A stretch of DNA of 64,000 nt from Streptomyces spiroverticillatus (GTDB lineage Bacteria; Actinomycetota; Actinomycetes; Streptomycetales; Streptomycetaceae): contig BMUX01000003.1 of the NCBI GenBank assembly GCA_014650415.1, positions 124,001 to 188,000 on the forward strand, given 5' to 3'. The first letter of the stretch is position 1. The number at the start of each line of letters is the position of its first letter. The notes below the pieces were generated by a model. The model searched no databases, was not told the DNA's origin, and worked only from the letters and a program-made list of their open reading frames with translations. Positions 7,575-15,852 of the stretch are shown piece after piece. Both the position numbers and the translations under genes were made by a program.

Positions 7575-8987
7575 ATGGCAGGGTCGTTGACAGCTGCGGT
7601 GCGGAACCACTGGGTCACTTCAGGCAAATCTGTCCGTAGCCCTCACCACATAGAATCCGTAATTGAATCCGCCGTCGATGCCCTGGTTGAACGCGGCATT
7701 GACCGCTCCTGGATTCAGACAGGACGAAAGGCTTCCCTACCGGCATCCTTCGGCTTGGGAAACACCCGCTGGGATATTGTCATCATCAAGGATGAAATAC
7801 CGCTGGGAGGAATCGAATTCACGGCACAGTCCGGGACCTCAGCCAGAATGAACTTGCCCAACCGGATCCACGAGGCAACCTCGCGCGCACTCGCGGTACG
7901 AAGCTCAGATCAAAACGGCGGACTGCAGCCACTGCTCGGTCTGTTTATCATGTGGGAACAGGGCAGTGGCACCTCTGTCCAGCCAAGGCTTGAAGCAGCG
8001 CTAAACCAGTTTCTTGACGACGAACTATACGACGAGATTGCCTACACGACCTGTAACTCCGATGCGGAACTACGGGAGCCAGTGGAAGGCATGTCTGTGC
8101 AGCGGTTCATCGACCGTTTCAGCCGTCGACTACTCGCACGAGCGGTAGGCCCACTGGAAGTCGTTACGCCAATACTAGAGCCCTACCGAGAGGTGATCGA
8201 GGCCGCACGGGGTGAGAAGAAGGACTATTCCCTGGAGCGCGTGCCCAAACAGGGTGGGCAAGCAGCAGTGTTCCGAGGAGTGCACAAAGCGTCAGGAATC
8301 GAGATTGCTTTCAAGCGGAGGCTTTCTCAGTGGTCGAAGGCAGGCGCCCGGATGGGACGCGAGATCGAGATCGCCCGCATCCTGAGTGCGCATCCACATG
8401 TCATGCCAGTCCTGGACTTTGAGGCGCAGCACCGCTGGTTCATCATGCCTCTGGCCGACGCAACCGCTGAAGAGCAGTTCCTCCAGTTGAAGGATCCAAC
8501 GCATCTTCACAGGATGATCAAATCGGTGGCATCCGCTCTAGCAGAAGCGCACCGCCATGGTTGGCGCCACCGCGACGTCAAGCCACAGAACATCCTCCTG
8601 TTGCATGGGCGTTGGACCTTGGCCGACTGGGGCACCGTGCGTCGGCCACGCGGCCAAACCACCTTTGCCGGCCGTACCGGCGCCCATATCGGCACTCCTG
8701 GCTTCGCGCCGCCTGAGCTTTTCCCCGGGCCGCATGCGCCTGAGTTTCCCGCCGGGCCGCACGACCTCTCCGTACCGGCGACAGACATCTACAGCCTCGG
8801 CCGAGTCGCCGCCTGGGCTCTCACCGGGCAGTGGCCACAAGCAAATATCCCCCTCTTGCCGACAGAGGAGCCATGGCGGACCATCGTCGAGGAAGCGACA
8901 CAGCACAAGATCGAAAGACGCCCCCAAAGTATTGCCGAGTTCCTGGCCATCATCGACCGCGAGCATGGCAAAGCAGGACGATCCTGA
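7575..8987 (+). CDS. XhoI/PaeR7I-like nuclease domain fused to a Ser/Thr protein kinase
   Basis: 470 residues. Residues 1-200 follow the XhoI/PaeR7I restriction-enzyme pattern: LPASF, then W66-D67, the strand ending E81-F82, N96-R97 with E100-A101, LLGLFIMWEQ, and a C-terminal RFIDRFSRRLL helix. In XhoI, as I recall it, the catalytic strand is ELK; here it is E81-F-T83, so the lysine is missing, with Q85 nearby. Residues 218-470 are a complete Hanks kinase: Gly loop GGQAAVFRG, K248, HRDVKPQN (332-339), D351-W-G in place of DFG, and APPE. There is no membrane segment and no adjacent methyltransferase. Likely an anti-phage sensor-effector; this function is inferred. Confidence 0.8.
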   Translation: MAGSLTAAVRNHWVTSGKSVRSPHHIESVIESAVDALVERGIDRSWIQTGRKASLPASFGLGNTRWDIVIIKDEIPLGGIEFTAQSGTSARMNLPNRIHEATSRALAVRSSDQNGGLQPLLGLFIMWEQGSGTSVQPRLEAALNQFLDDELYDEIAYTTCNSDAELREPVEGMSVQRFIDRFSRRLLARAVGPLEVVTPILEPYREVIEAARGEKKDYSLERVPKQGGQAAVFRGVHKASGIEIAFKRRLSQWSKAGARMGREIEIARILSAHPHVMPVLDFEAQHRWFIMPLADATAEEQFLQLKDPTHLHRMIKSVASALAEAHRHGWRHRDVKPQNILLLHGRWTLADWGTVRRPRGQTTFAGRTGAHIGTPGFAPPELFPGPHAPEFPAGPHDLSVPATDIYSLGRVAAWALTGQWPQANIPLLPTEEPWRTIVEEATQHKIERRPQSIAEFLAIIDREHGKAGRS

Positions 8988-9039
8988 GGCTGAGAATTTG
9001 GCCTGCATCAGCGCGACTCACACATAGGTGGACGTAGGG

Positions 9040-10488
9040 CTACAGAAGTTCTGCCTGACTGATTGAAAGCCAGTAGTCAAGGTCTACGTGACCGCCTGGG
9101 AGGAAGCATTCAGTCCATCCACCCTTGAGATCCATCTTGGGGACATAAGACCGAGGGCCGACATGCCTCTTTATGTGGGCTTCCGCGACTATACATGTAA
9201 GCAATGGGGCGTCACGAGTTGCCACGATTCTCCCACCGGAGCGGCGGTGCGTATCAAGACGATCCTGAATGGTCCCGTACCTGCCGATGCCGAATTTAAG
9301 AAAATCCGCGCCGTCGACATCGCCGAAAAGCGCCAAATAAATGTAAGCCGGAGCGCTGGCAAGGGTCTCGTTGCGCTGCACTTTTGCCCTAATGTACAAA
9401 TGTGAGGAACATGATCTACAGCCACCTTGGCCCCGCCGGATCGAATTCAGCAGGGGACGCGCGTCCCGACCACAGCGCAAACAACGTCCATGTATAGGCG
9501 TGGTTACGTTGACCCAGCCACCGAGTAATTCTATCCCTGCCTCGCGAAATTCCCGCTGGGCTGTTTCGAATGCAGTAGTTCGCTCCGCTGATATGGATCG
9601 ATACATGCACGTTCGGCATCCGAAGACACGTTCTCCAGCGGCGAACTTCGCCCGAATCGCCCCAACTTTCACCCGAACGTGGGATCGACAGCGTTCACAT
9701 CGGGCGCTAGTCAGCGCGTGTGCATCGACGTAAGGCCCAGTCATGAGAAGACCGGCGCTCGCGAGGGATTTAGTGGCCTCTGATTTAGTCAGTCTGTTCA
9801 CAGGCAGACTGTTGGAGCGATAGCAATATCGACATCCGGACCCTTTGAGAACGTTAGTCAACGCCGGATTAGAGATTCCTGCACAAGTCAGGCAAATGCA
9901 TCGGACAGGGCGTGAGGCAGCAAGGAAATCCCCCAGCATGGCAAATCCCGAAGACTCGAATATAGCCCGTACGCATGATAGGCAGCGTTTGGTCCTTCCG
10001 ATGCGCGGGTTAGTGCCACACTCTACACACCAGGGTTGGCCATTAATGCTGCCGTACTCCATAAACCGTCGGTAATGAACGGAACACCACCCACGGGCGA
10101 TCGAAGAACCACCACATCCACTGGCTTCGCATGGGGAAGGTTGCGATTTGGGACGGGTTTCAGTAGTTCCTGTTCGCTCAACCCTCTGGGCATGGAGAGA
10201 ACAATAACCGTGATGTGAGTGCTTTCTGTCGCAGCCGGGAACGGCGCAGAATCGCTCAGGTATCAGAGCCAGCGGGTCACCGTGCCGCTGCCAACGCGCG
10301 TAGTGAGTGGGGCACCATCCGCGCCCGACGGCTAACCCCTGGCATCCGTCTATTGAACAGGGCTTCCGTCCCGTTGCTCGCCGATCTATGTGAGGGTCGC
10401 CATTCGCCCGCCAGCGTTCATAGTGTGCACCGCACCATGTACGGGCCCGCACAGGCCGGGTACAGCCGGGTATCGAGCACTGAAACAC
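9040..10488 (-). CDS. Multi-zinc-finger protein with C-terminal GIY-YIG-like nuclease domain
   Basis: 482 residues. Four N-terminal repeats of the form CxxxGC-RGWCxxHYxRW-GDP (from residues 4, 44, 81 and 120) resemble zinc knuckles of actinophage endonucleases. Three treble-clef-like CxxC...GCxxC units follow (about 197-222, 264-294 and 336-360). The last 100 residues fit a divergent GIY-YIG fold: YIYLALF (382-388), KFGIG (398-402), R410 in IQDRLDTH, and E436. GTG 10488 has a weak ribosome site. Base composition is less GC-rich than the core. It converges with the kinase fusion across 52 bases. A homing or defence nuclease is possible; the target is unknown. Confidence 0.68.
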   Translation of the reverse strand: MFQCSIPGCTRPVRARTWCGAHYERWRANGDPHIDRRATGRKPCSIDGCQGLAVGRGWCPTHYARWQRHGDPLALIPERFCAVPGCDRKHSHHGYCSLHAQRVERTGTTETRPKSQPSPCEASGCGGSSIARGWCSVHYRRFMEYGSINGQPWCVECGTNPRIGRTKRCLSCVRAIFESSGFAMLGDFLAASRPVRCICLTCAGISNPALTNVLKGSGCRYCYRSNSLPVNRLTKSEATKSLASAGLLMTGPYVDAHALTSARCERCRSHVRVKVGAIRAKFAAGERVFGCRTCMYRSISAERTTAFETAQREFREAGIELLGGWVNVTTPIHGRCLRCGRDARPLLNSIRRGQGGCRSCSSHLYIRAKVQRNETLASAPAYIYLALFGDVDGADFLKFGIGRYGTIQDRLDTHRRSGGRIVATRDAPLLTCIVAEAHIKRHVGPRSYVPKMDLKGGWTECFLPGGHVDLDYWLSISQAELL

Positions 10489-10743
10489 GCGACTATCACT
10501 TCCTCTGCTTGTTCATGTGGTGGTTTGTTGTGGTGCGACGTCAGTCTGCAGTGCGTCTTTCTGACATGAGCGGGACCGTACAGGCCAACACTGACAACGG
10601 AGTTGCTCTGGCCCTGCTTCAAGTCGAGAGACTGACGCAACGGACATGGAGGCCCTGACCACCGCCTGAGCACTGGTCACTCCAGCCCCACCCTGCCAGA
10701 CAGGACTCCAAGACCACTTGCAGAAAACGCAGTTGCCAGGCGG
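10489..10743. other. Non-coding gap between GIY-YIG-like gene and IS630 remnant
   Basis: 255 bases that presumably hold the promoter of the GIY-YIG-like gene. No further gene, repeat or hairpin was recognised. The segment is visibly richer in A and T than the surrounding core DNA. Confidence 0.4.
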
Positions 10744-10998
10744 CTAAGCCTTGCAACGAGCGTCACCGGGTCCCTTGGCGACCAGCGCTTGTCGGCCGCC
10801 CGAAGCGAGGGCCCGACACCAGCGGTTCGCCGACATCCGAGGCACCCGGAACCGCCGGGCCATCTCCCGGTCACTGACCCCAGCCTCGATCAAGTCAGCT
10901 GCCGCGAGCCGGACCTGCTCACGCCGATCTCGTTCCTCGGCTGTCAGCCGCCACCATTGGGATGCCTCACCCCTCCGGCATCGCGCAGCGGACGCCAA
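10744..10998 (-). pseudogene. IS630-family transposase remnant, N-terminal HTH part
   Basis: 84 codons encode the N-terminal helix-turn-helix of an IS630-type transposase: [54 protein letters not shown] and GPGDARCK, then a premature stop. In intact relatives the next segment is the one found as the separate remnant at 7256-7519. The two pieces lie in the correct order on the same strand and may be halves of one gene separated by the 3.2-kb kinase/GIY-YIG segment. Confidence 0.72.
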
Positions 10999-11036
10999 CC
11001 GTCACGACCCCACGTAACCCGCAGCATTAAAGATCT

Positions 11037-12974
11037 CTAGCTATCCGACTGGCTCTCGATGCGAGTGACCTGATCAGGGCCGGGATGGTCCACGCCAGGC
11101 ACCATGGGGTTCTCGTAGTCGAACTCCACCTTGCCGAAGGAGTCGCTGGTGATGGGCGGGGGGTCATTGTCAGCGATGATCAGTTGCAAGCGTTCGCCAT
11201 ATGCGTCAGCCAACGTCCTGAAGCGGCTGTAGATCTTGGCCGCGCGTTGACGGTCGGAGGCATTGTTGCCGAAGGCCTTGCGCGGTGAATCGATCACAAG
11301 GAGCGATGGAACGAGGACGTCGGAGTGGTCGAGTCCGAAGGCAAGGAGCGTGAGGCTGTAGGCGAGGTTGACGGAGGTGGCGATGCCCCCACCGGAGGCC
11401 TGCAGGGTCTCGAAGGGCCGTCCGTTGACCACCGGCAGGTAGGTGTCGCGGTCGATGACGGCCGTGTCGACCCAGGGCAGGTTCCAGCTGGTGAGCAGTC
11501 GGCTGAACTCGGTGCTGAGGTCACCGAGCAGAGTCTGGTTGGCCTTGAGCTGATCGGACTTCTCCTTGATGTCCTTGTTCAGCTGCCGGCGGTCGGCCTT
11601 GAGTGATCGGATGTCCGCGTCGATGGTGCGCACCCGTGCCCAGGATTCGCGCAGTTGTGTGATGGCGTCAATGCTGGCCTTGAGCGAGGCGACGCGGGAG
11701 CTGGCCTCGGCGATGGCGTCAAAGCGCGGGGCGACCGCATCACGGGTCTGGGCGTCGAGCTCTCGGCGCAGGCTGGTGACGGCGAAGCTGAGTTGCTGTG
11801 ACCGTTCCTGGACGGTCTGCAGGTGTGCCTCGTCCGACTGCTGGATGGCTTGTGCGTCCTCAAGCTGCTGCTGCAGGGCCGTGCGTGTCTCTTCGATGGC
11901 AGCCGGGTCGATGTCGGCCTCGACTGGGTCGGGTTGGAGACAGACAAGGCAGTGATCGTGTTCGACGGCCCGGGCCGCCAGCGGCTGCATGCACCGCGGG
12001 CAGACGACGAACTCGAAGGGGGAGAGCTGGTCGATGGCCGTGACCGACCGTGCGAGACGGGAGAGGTCGAGCTGTACCTGGGCGACGACGGCATGTCGCG
12101 CCTCCACGAGGTCGGCGGCCGCGGACACTTCTTCTTCGGTCTGCCGAGCGGCGCGGATGGCGTTCTGCAGCTCGTCACGCAGTGCGGTGTCGGCGGCGGT
12201 CTGATCCTCAAGTTCGGCGCGGAGGCTGGCCAGGGCGGACGATGCCCGCTCAAGGGCGTCGCGCAGCTGGCTGAGTTCGGCCCGCAGTTCATCGTCGCTG
12301 CGGGGATCGGAGGCTGCCAGGAAGGAGCTGACGTTGTCGTGCTCGGCGGTTCTGGCCTTCAGTGTGTCCAGGAGCTGGTTCCTGGTGCGCTTGAGCTCCA
12401 TGAGCGCACTGTCGGTGAGCCCGAACATCAGGCGGAAGAGCTCTCTGCGCTTGGTCTCAAACCAGCTGTCCAGGTGACCGACGACCTGGCGGTCGATCTC
12501 GCGTGCCTGGAGGTAGACGTAGGCGTACAGGTCGTTGAAGGTGAGGTTCTGCGGTCGCGCTACTCCTTCTCGCCGTGCGGCGATCTGTTCGCGCGGGAAG
12601 CCGAGTGCGTCCAGGAGGTGGTCGGAGAGCGTGGTGACGCCTTCCGAAGCCCGCAGAGGTAGGGTGCGTTCCAGAGCTAGGGAGTGTGGATCAAGGAGAT
12701 CCACGGTGTCTGCGGTGTCTCCCTCAATGGTCCGCCTGAGGACGAAACGTTCGTCGCCGGCCACGACCTCGGCCTGGACCGACAGGACGTGGTCGCGGAC
12801 CGCTGGGGTGAGCATGGCGCTGCCGCCGAGGGCGTGCTTGAAGAGCATCAGCAGACTGGACTTGCCAGTCCCGATGGGGCCGGTGATCACGGTGGCCGGA
12901 CGGTCGAAGCGGTAGGTCTGTTCCGTCTCAGCGGTCGTGACGGTCAAAGCGACGATGCGCAGGTGGACGGCCAT
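11037..12974 (-). CDS. Rad50-like ATPase of an ABC-three-component (ABC-3C) type system
   Basis: 645 residues. Walker A GPIGTGKSS (32-40), long coiled-coil arms (about 185-500) interrupted by a zinc ribbon with CPRC (325-328) and CLVC (342-345) at the turn, a signature-like ASGGG (526-530), and Walker B LLVIDSPRKAFG (558-569). This is the layout of the coiled-coil ABC ATPases that pair with a middle component and a nuclease effector in ABC-3C conflict systems. The Walker B strand ends DSP rather than DE. It is the last gene of the operon, starting one base after the middle-component stop. It presumably senses invading nucleic acid and licenses the nuclease. Confidence 0.8.
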   Translation of the reverse strand: MAVHLRIVALTVTTAETEQTYRFDRPATVITGPIGTGKSSLLMLFKHALGGSAMLTPAVRDHVLSVQAEVVAGDERFVLRRTIEGDTADTVDLLDPHSLALERTLPLRASEGVTTLSDHLLDALGFPREQIAARREGVARPQNLTFNDLYAYVYLQAREIDRQVVGHLDSWFETKRRELFRLMFGLTDSALMELKRTRNQLLDTLKARTAEHDNVSSFLAASDPRSDDELRAELSQLRDALERASSALASLRAELEDQTAADTALRDELQNAIRAARQTEEEVSAAADLVEARHAVVAQVQLDLSRLARSVTAIDQLSPFEFVVCPRCMQPLAARAVEHDHCLVCLQPDPVEADIDPAAIEETRTALQQQLEDAQAIQQSDEAHLQTVQERSQQLSFAVTSLRRELDAQTRDAVAPRFDAIAEASSRVASLKASIDAITQLRESWARVRTIDADIRSLKADRRQLNKDIKEKSDQLKANQTLLGDLSTEFSRLLTSWNLPWVDTAVIDRDTYLPVVNGRPFETLQASGGGIATSVNLAYSLTLLAFGLDHSDVLVPSLLVIDSPRKAFGNNASDRQRAAKIYSRFRTLADAYGERLQLIIADNDPPPITSDSFGKVEFDYENPMVPGVDHPGPDQVTRIESQSDS

Positions 12975-12975
12975 G

Positions 12976-13548
12976 TTAGATCTCCGTCCGCCAGGGCCGG
13001 TCGACGGCGTCGGGCAGACGGTCGTAGATGAGGTTCTTCAAAGCCGATCCTGACTTGTTGAAATGCCGCTTAAGCAGCTTGATGCGGCTGGCGACAACAT
13101 CCCACTCCGGCGTTGCTGCAAGAGAGGCCGCGGCGGCGGCACCCTGCGGCGTGGCTCGGAATTCGGCTCTGGCGCTGTTGCTGTAGGTGATCAAGCCGCG
13201 GGCAGCGAGTGAGCCGAGGACGCTGTAGTAGCGCTGGTCCCAGGGCCCGTACTTGTAGCGGGTCATACGGCTTTCGACCGCGAGGCGCTCGGGTGGTGTG
13301 GGGGCGGTTCCTACTGGCCACGACGCCTCGCCAGCAGGCAGGAGGCGTTCCAACATTGCTGGATAGCGCAGAAGAAAATCGAGTTTGGCGAGCTTGGTCA
13401 GGCCGTCGAGCCCGCCTTTGGGGGTGGTGAACTGTGAGATGAGCAGGAGGATGCGCGCCTCGTGGTAGTGGACCTCACGCTGCTCTGCCTGCCGCCTCTG
13501 AGCCCGCAGGCGCGCTACGGCGGTCTCGAAGTCGGCGCTATGGGTCAT
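12976..13548 (-). CDS. ABC-3C middle-component protein
   Basis: 190 residues. A winged-helix-like N-terminal half (HEARILLLISQFTTPKGGLD, GLTKLAKLDFLLRYP) and a second conserved block RYKYGPWDQRYYSVLGSLAA followed by RGLIT match ABC-3C middle components. These link the ATPase to the effector and may bind nucleic acid. The start codon overlaps the end of the nuclease gene by 4 bases (ATGA), implying translational coupling. A DNA-binding regulator is the alternative reading, but the neighbours make the middle-component role more likely. Confidence 0.78.
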   Translation of the reverse strand: MTHSADFETAVARLRAQRRQAEQREVHYHEARILLLISQFTTPKGGLDGLTKLAKLDFLLRYPAMLERLLPAGEASWPVGTAPTPPERLAVESRMTRYKYGPWDQRYYSVLGSLAARGLITYSNSARAEFRATPQGAAAAASLAATPEWDVVASRIKLLKRHFNKSGSALKNLIYDRLPDAVDRPWRTEI

Positions 13549-14924
13549 GAGGCTTCCTCATCCGTGTTGAAATTCTCGGAGAAGAAGAAGAGGCACTCGT
13601 CACACAACTGGTAGGCCAGACCTCGCAAATGCAGGTTGCTGAGCAAGAACGGCGGCGGCGACGGCAGAGCGTCGACCTTCAGTTTCTCGGCCAACAGGTC
13701 GTTCATCTTGACGCCGAACTCGCTGCCCTCGGCGACCTGAGCCCGCGCATGGCGTCGGCACTCGAAGGCCATCTCCAGCACGTCCATGGACAAGTTCAAA
13801 AGGTCGGTTTCATCCCCGGCCAGGCCGGAGCGGCGCTCGGACCAGGTCGTGTACCACGCGGAGCGGAGCCGTTCGGCGAATGCCGCCTCGTCCAAGGGAA
13901 CCATGCCCCGGCGCAGCTTGCGGTCGAGCTTTGCCCCTCCCGGTGCCAGCACGGGCGTCTGACCTCGGGGGAACGTAGGCAGCTGAACCGTCGTGTACGC
14001 GATCGCCTGGCGCACGATCTCGCGGGTGATGCTGCGCCGGCCGATGCGCCGCTGCATCCGCGTGCTGTGACGGACCCGGCTCGGGTCGGCTATGTAGACA
14101 GCAAGTTGGCTGCGGTCGCTCTCATCCCGGTTGGCACGCTCGATCCGGTCCACGACGGCCCGGTAGGTGCTCTCAAGGTCGACATGCGCCAGCTGCAGTT
14201 GCTCGACGGCAGGTACCAGAAGTCGTTGGATGTTGACGTCGGTGATGTGTGCGCGCTGGGGTGGATCACAGGAGATCTCCAGGACTGCGAGGAAACGAAG
14301 AACCCTCTCCACGAAACCCGCTGGCACCTGGATGTCAGCGAGCTTGCTCACCTGGGGTGTGTCCGGGACGTTGGGATAGGGCTGCTTCCAACGGACTTTG
14401 AGCATTTGGCGGGCGATCGTCTCCGCCATAGAGGACAGCCCATCCGTGAGTTCCGGCTCCGGGCCGCACATCCGAGCCAGCGTGCCGGCATTACCCTTGA
14501 TCGGACTCAGCGCCGCGTTCGTCGCCAGTCTGAGTCGGACATTGGCGGCACACTCGCATGCGCACCAGCGGTCAAAGAGATGGGTCAGACCGCCGCTCTT
14601 GCACAACTCCGTAAGCGACCAGGTGCCCTGATTTTCTTCGCGATGCTTGACCGATACCAGTTCCACTGAACCATCGGCCCACGCCACGACGAAGTCCTCG
14701 TGCCACTCGCAGACGACGAAGTCAATTGCGTTCTCCGTGAGCATGGCGAGACACTCTCGTGCGGCTACCTCCGCCTGGTACCGGTAACGGCCCAGCGTGT
14801 CCGAGCCGCTGTCTTCTTCCGGAGCCAGTTCGAAGATGGCGTGCGCTGAACCGTCTGAACTCTCCGACTCAGCGGGCGCTCTGGCGCCTTCAGCCCCAAC
14901 ACCCATGCCCGCCGTGTCGACCAT
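13545..14924 (-). CDS. Cap4/DUF4297-like dsDNA nuclease effector of the ABC-3C-type operon
   Basis: 459 residues. The nuclease-like core is at residues 45-110: RYRYQ (46-50), E73 and E76-D77 in CEWHEDFVV, and S91-V-K93 in ELVSVKHRE. This is the PD-(D/E)xK arrangement of DUF4297/Cap4-type nucleases, usually ending QVK. The remainder (about 120-459) is helical, probably the recognition or regulatory part. It is the first gene of a three-gene operon with the middle component and ATPase. ATG 14924 is used; ATG 14906 is possible. An IS21 copy sits 104 bases upstream and may supply or disrupt the promoter. Confidence 0.75.
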   Translation of the reverse strand: MVDTAGMGVGAEGARAPAESESSDGSAHAIFELAPEEDSGSDTLGRYRYQAEVAARECLAMLTENAIDFVVCEWHEDFVVAWADGSVELVSVKHREENQGTWSLTELCKSGGLTHLFDRWCACECAANVRLRLATNAALSPIKGNAGTLARMCGPEPELTDGLSSMAETIARQMLKVRWKQPYPNVPDTPQVSKLADIQVPAGFVERVLRFLAVLEISCDPPQRAHITDVNIQRLLVPAVEQLQLAHVDLESTYRAVVDRIERANRDESDRSQLAVYIADPSRVRHSTRMQRRIGRRSITREIVRQAIAYTTVQLPTFPRGQTPVLAPGGAKLDRKLRRGMVPLDEAAFAERLRSAWYTTWSERRSGLAGDETDLLNLSMDVLEMAFECRRHARAQVAEGSEFGVKMNDLLAEKLKVDALPSPPPFLLSNLHLRGLAYQLCDECLFFFSENFNTDEEAS

Positions 14925-15081
14925 CGACGCCCCCGATCCGGCCCCATATCAGGGCACGTCCCCCGCCGCTTCCATCCCAGCACCGGAATTGAAGATCCCT
15001 ACCTTTATCACACTCCAGCACCACCACTGTCGGCGTACGGAGTGAAGTGCAGAGGTGCGTACGGATGAACGTGCAGAGCTG

Positions 15082-15852
15082 TCAAGCGACGTCGGTCTCG
15101 CGCTCGATGGCCTGGAGGCGGTTCTTGAGCCGGTAGCTGGGGCCGTTGATCGGGACGACTTCGCAGTGGTGCAGGAGTCGGTCGAGGATCGCGGTGGCGA
15201 GGACTTCGTCGCCGAAGACCTGGCCCCATTCGCTGAAGGTCTTGTTCGAGGTGAGGATGATCGAGCCCTTTTCGTAACGCTTGGAGATGACCTGGAAGAC
15301 CAGGTTCGCCTCGGCGCGTTCGAGCGGCTGATAGCCGACCTCGTCGACCACGAGAACGCTCGGCCGCAGGTAGGAGCGGAGTTTGCTGGTCAACCGGCCG
15401 GCTGCTTCGGCGGCTTTGAGGTTGCGGACCATGTCGTCGAGGCTGGTGAAGTAGATCGAGTAGCCGGCCCGGCAGGCCGCGACCGCCAGCGCGATCGCGA
15501 TGTGGGTCTTGCCGACTCCGGGCGGGCCGAGCAGGGCGGCGTTGGCCTTGGCCTCGACGAAGGACAGGGTGGCGAGGTCTTTGACCTTGCGCGGGTCGAG
15601 GTCGGGCTGGAACGAGAAGTCGTACTCATCAAGCGTTTTGTGGTGCGGCAGCCGGGAGAGTCGCAGGCCCTGGCGGAAGCGGCGGTCGTCGCGGACGGCG
15701 AGTTCTTCGGAGAGGACCAGGTCGAGGAAATCTTGGTAGCCGAGTTTTCCCTCGTCGGCCCGTCGGGTGAACTCGTTGATGGTTTCCGCGAGGTGGGGCA
15801 GGCCGAGCTTCGCGGCCGTGGTGCGGATGCGGTTGCCGGTCAGCTCGCTCAC
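15082..15852 (-). CDS. istB: IS21 IstB-type ATPase
   Basis: 256 residues. The helper ATPase of IS21 transposition acts with the IstA transposase for target capture and strand transfer. Walker A is GPPGVGKTHIA, Walker B is VLVVDEVGYQPL, and the sensor region is SIILTSNKTFSEWG, all standard for IstB/DnaC-type AAA+ proteins; the N-terminal helical domain is present. GTG 15852 overlaps the istA stop by 4 bases. Confidence 0.96.
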   Translation of the reverse strand: MSELTGNRIRTTAAKLGLPHLAETINEFTRRADEGKLGYQDFLDLVLSEELAVRDDRRFRQGLRLSRLPHHKTLDEYDFSFQPDLDPRKVKDLATLSFVEAKANAALLGPPGVGKTHIAIALAVAACRAGYSIYFTSLDDMVRNLKAAEAAGRLTSKLRSYLRPSVLVVDEVGYQPLERAEANLVFQVISKRYEKGSIILTSNKTFSEWGQVFGDEVLATAILDRLLHHCEVVPINGPSYRLKNRLQAIERETDVA

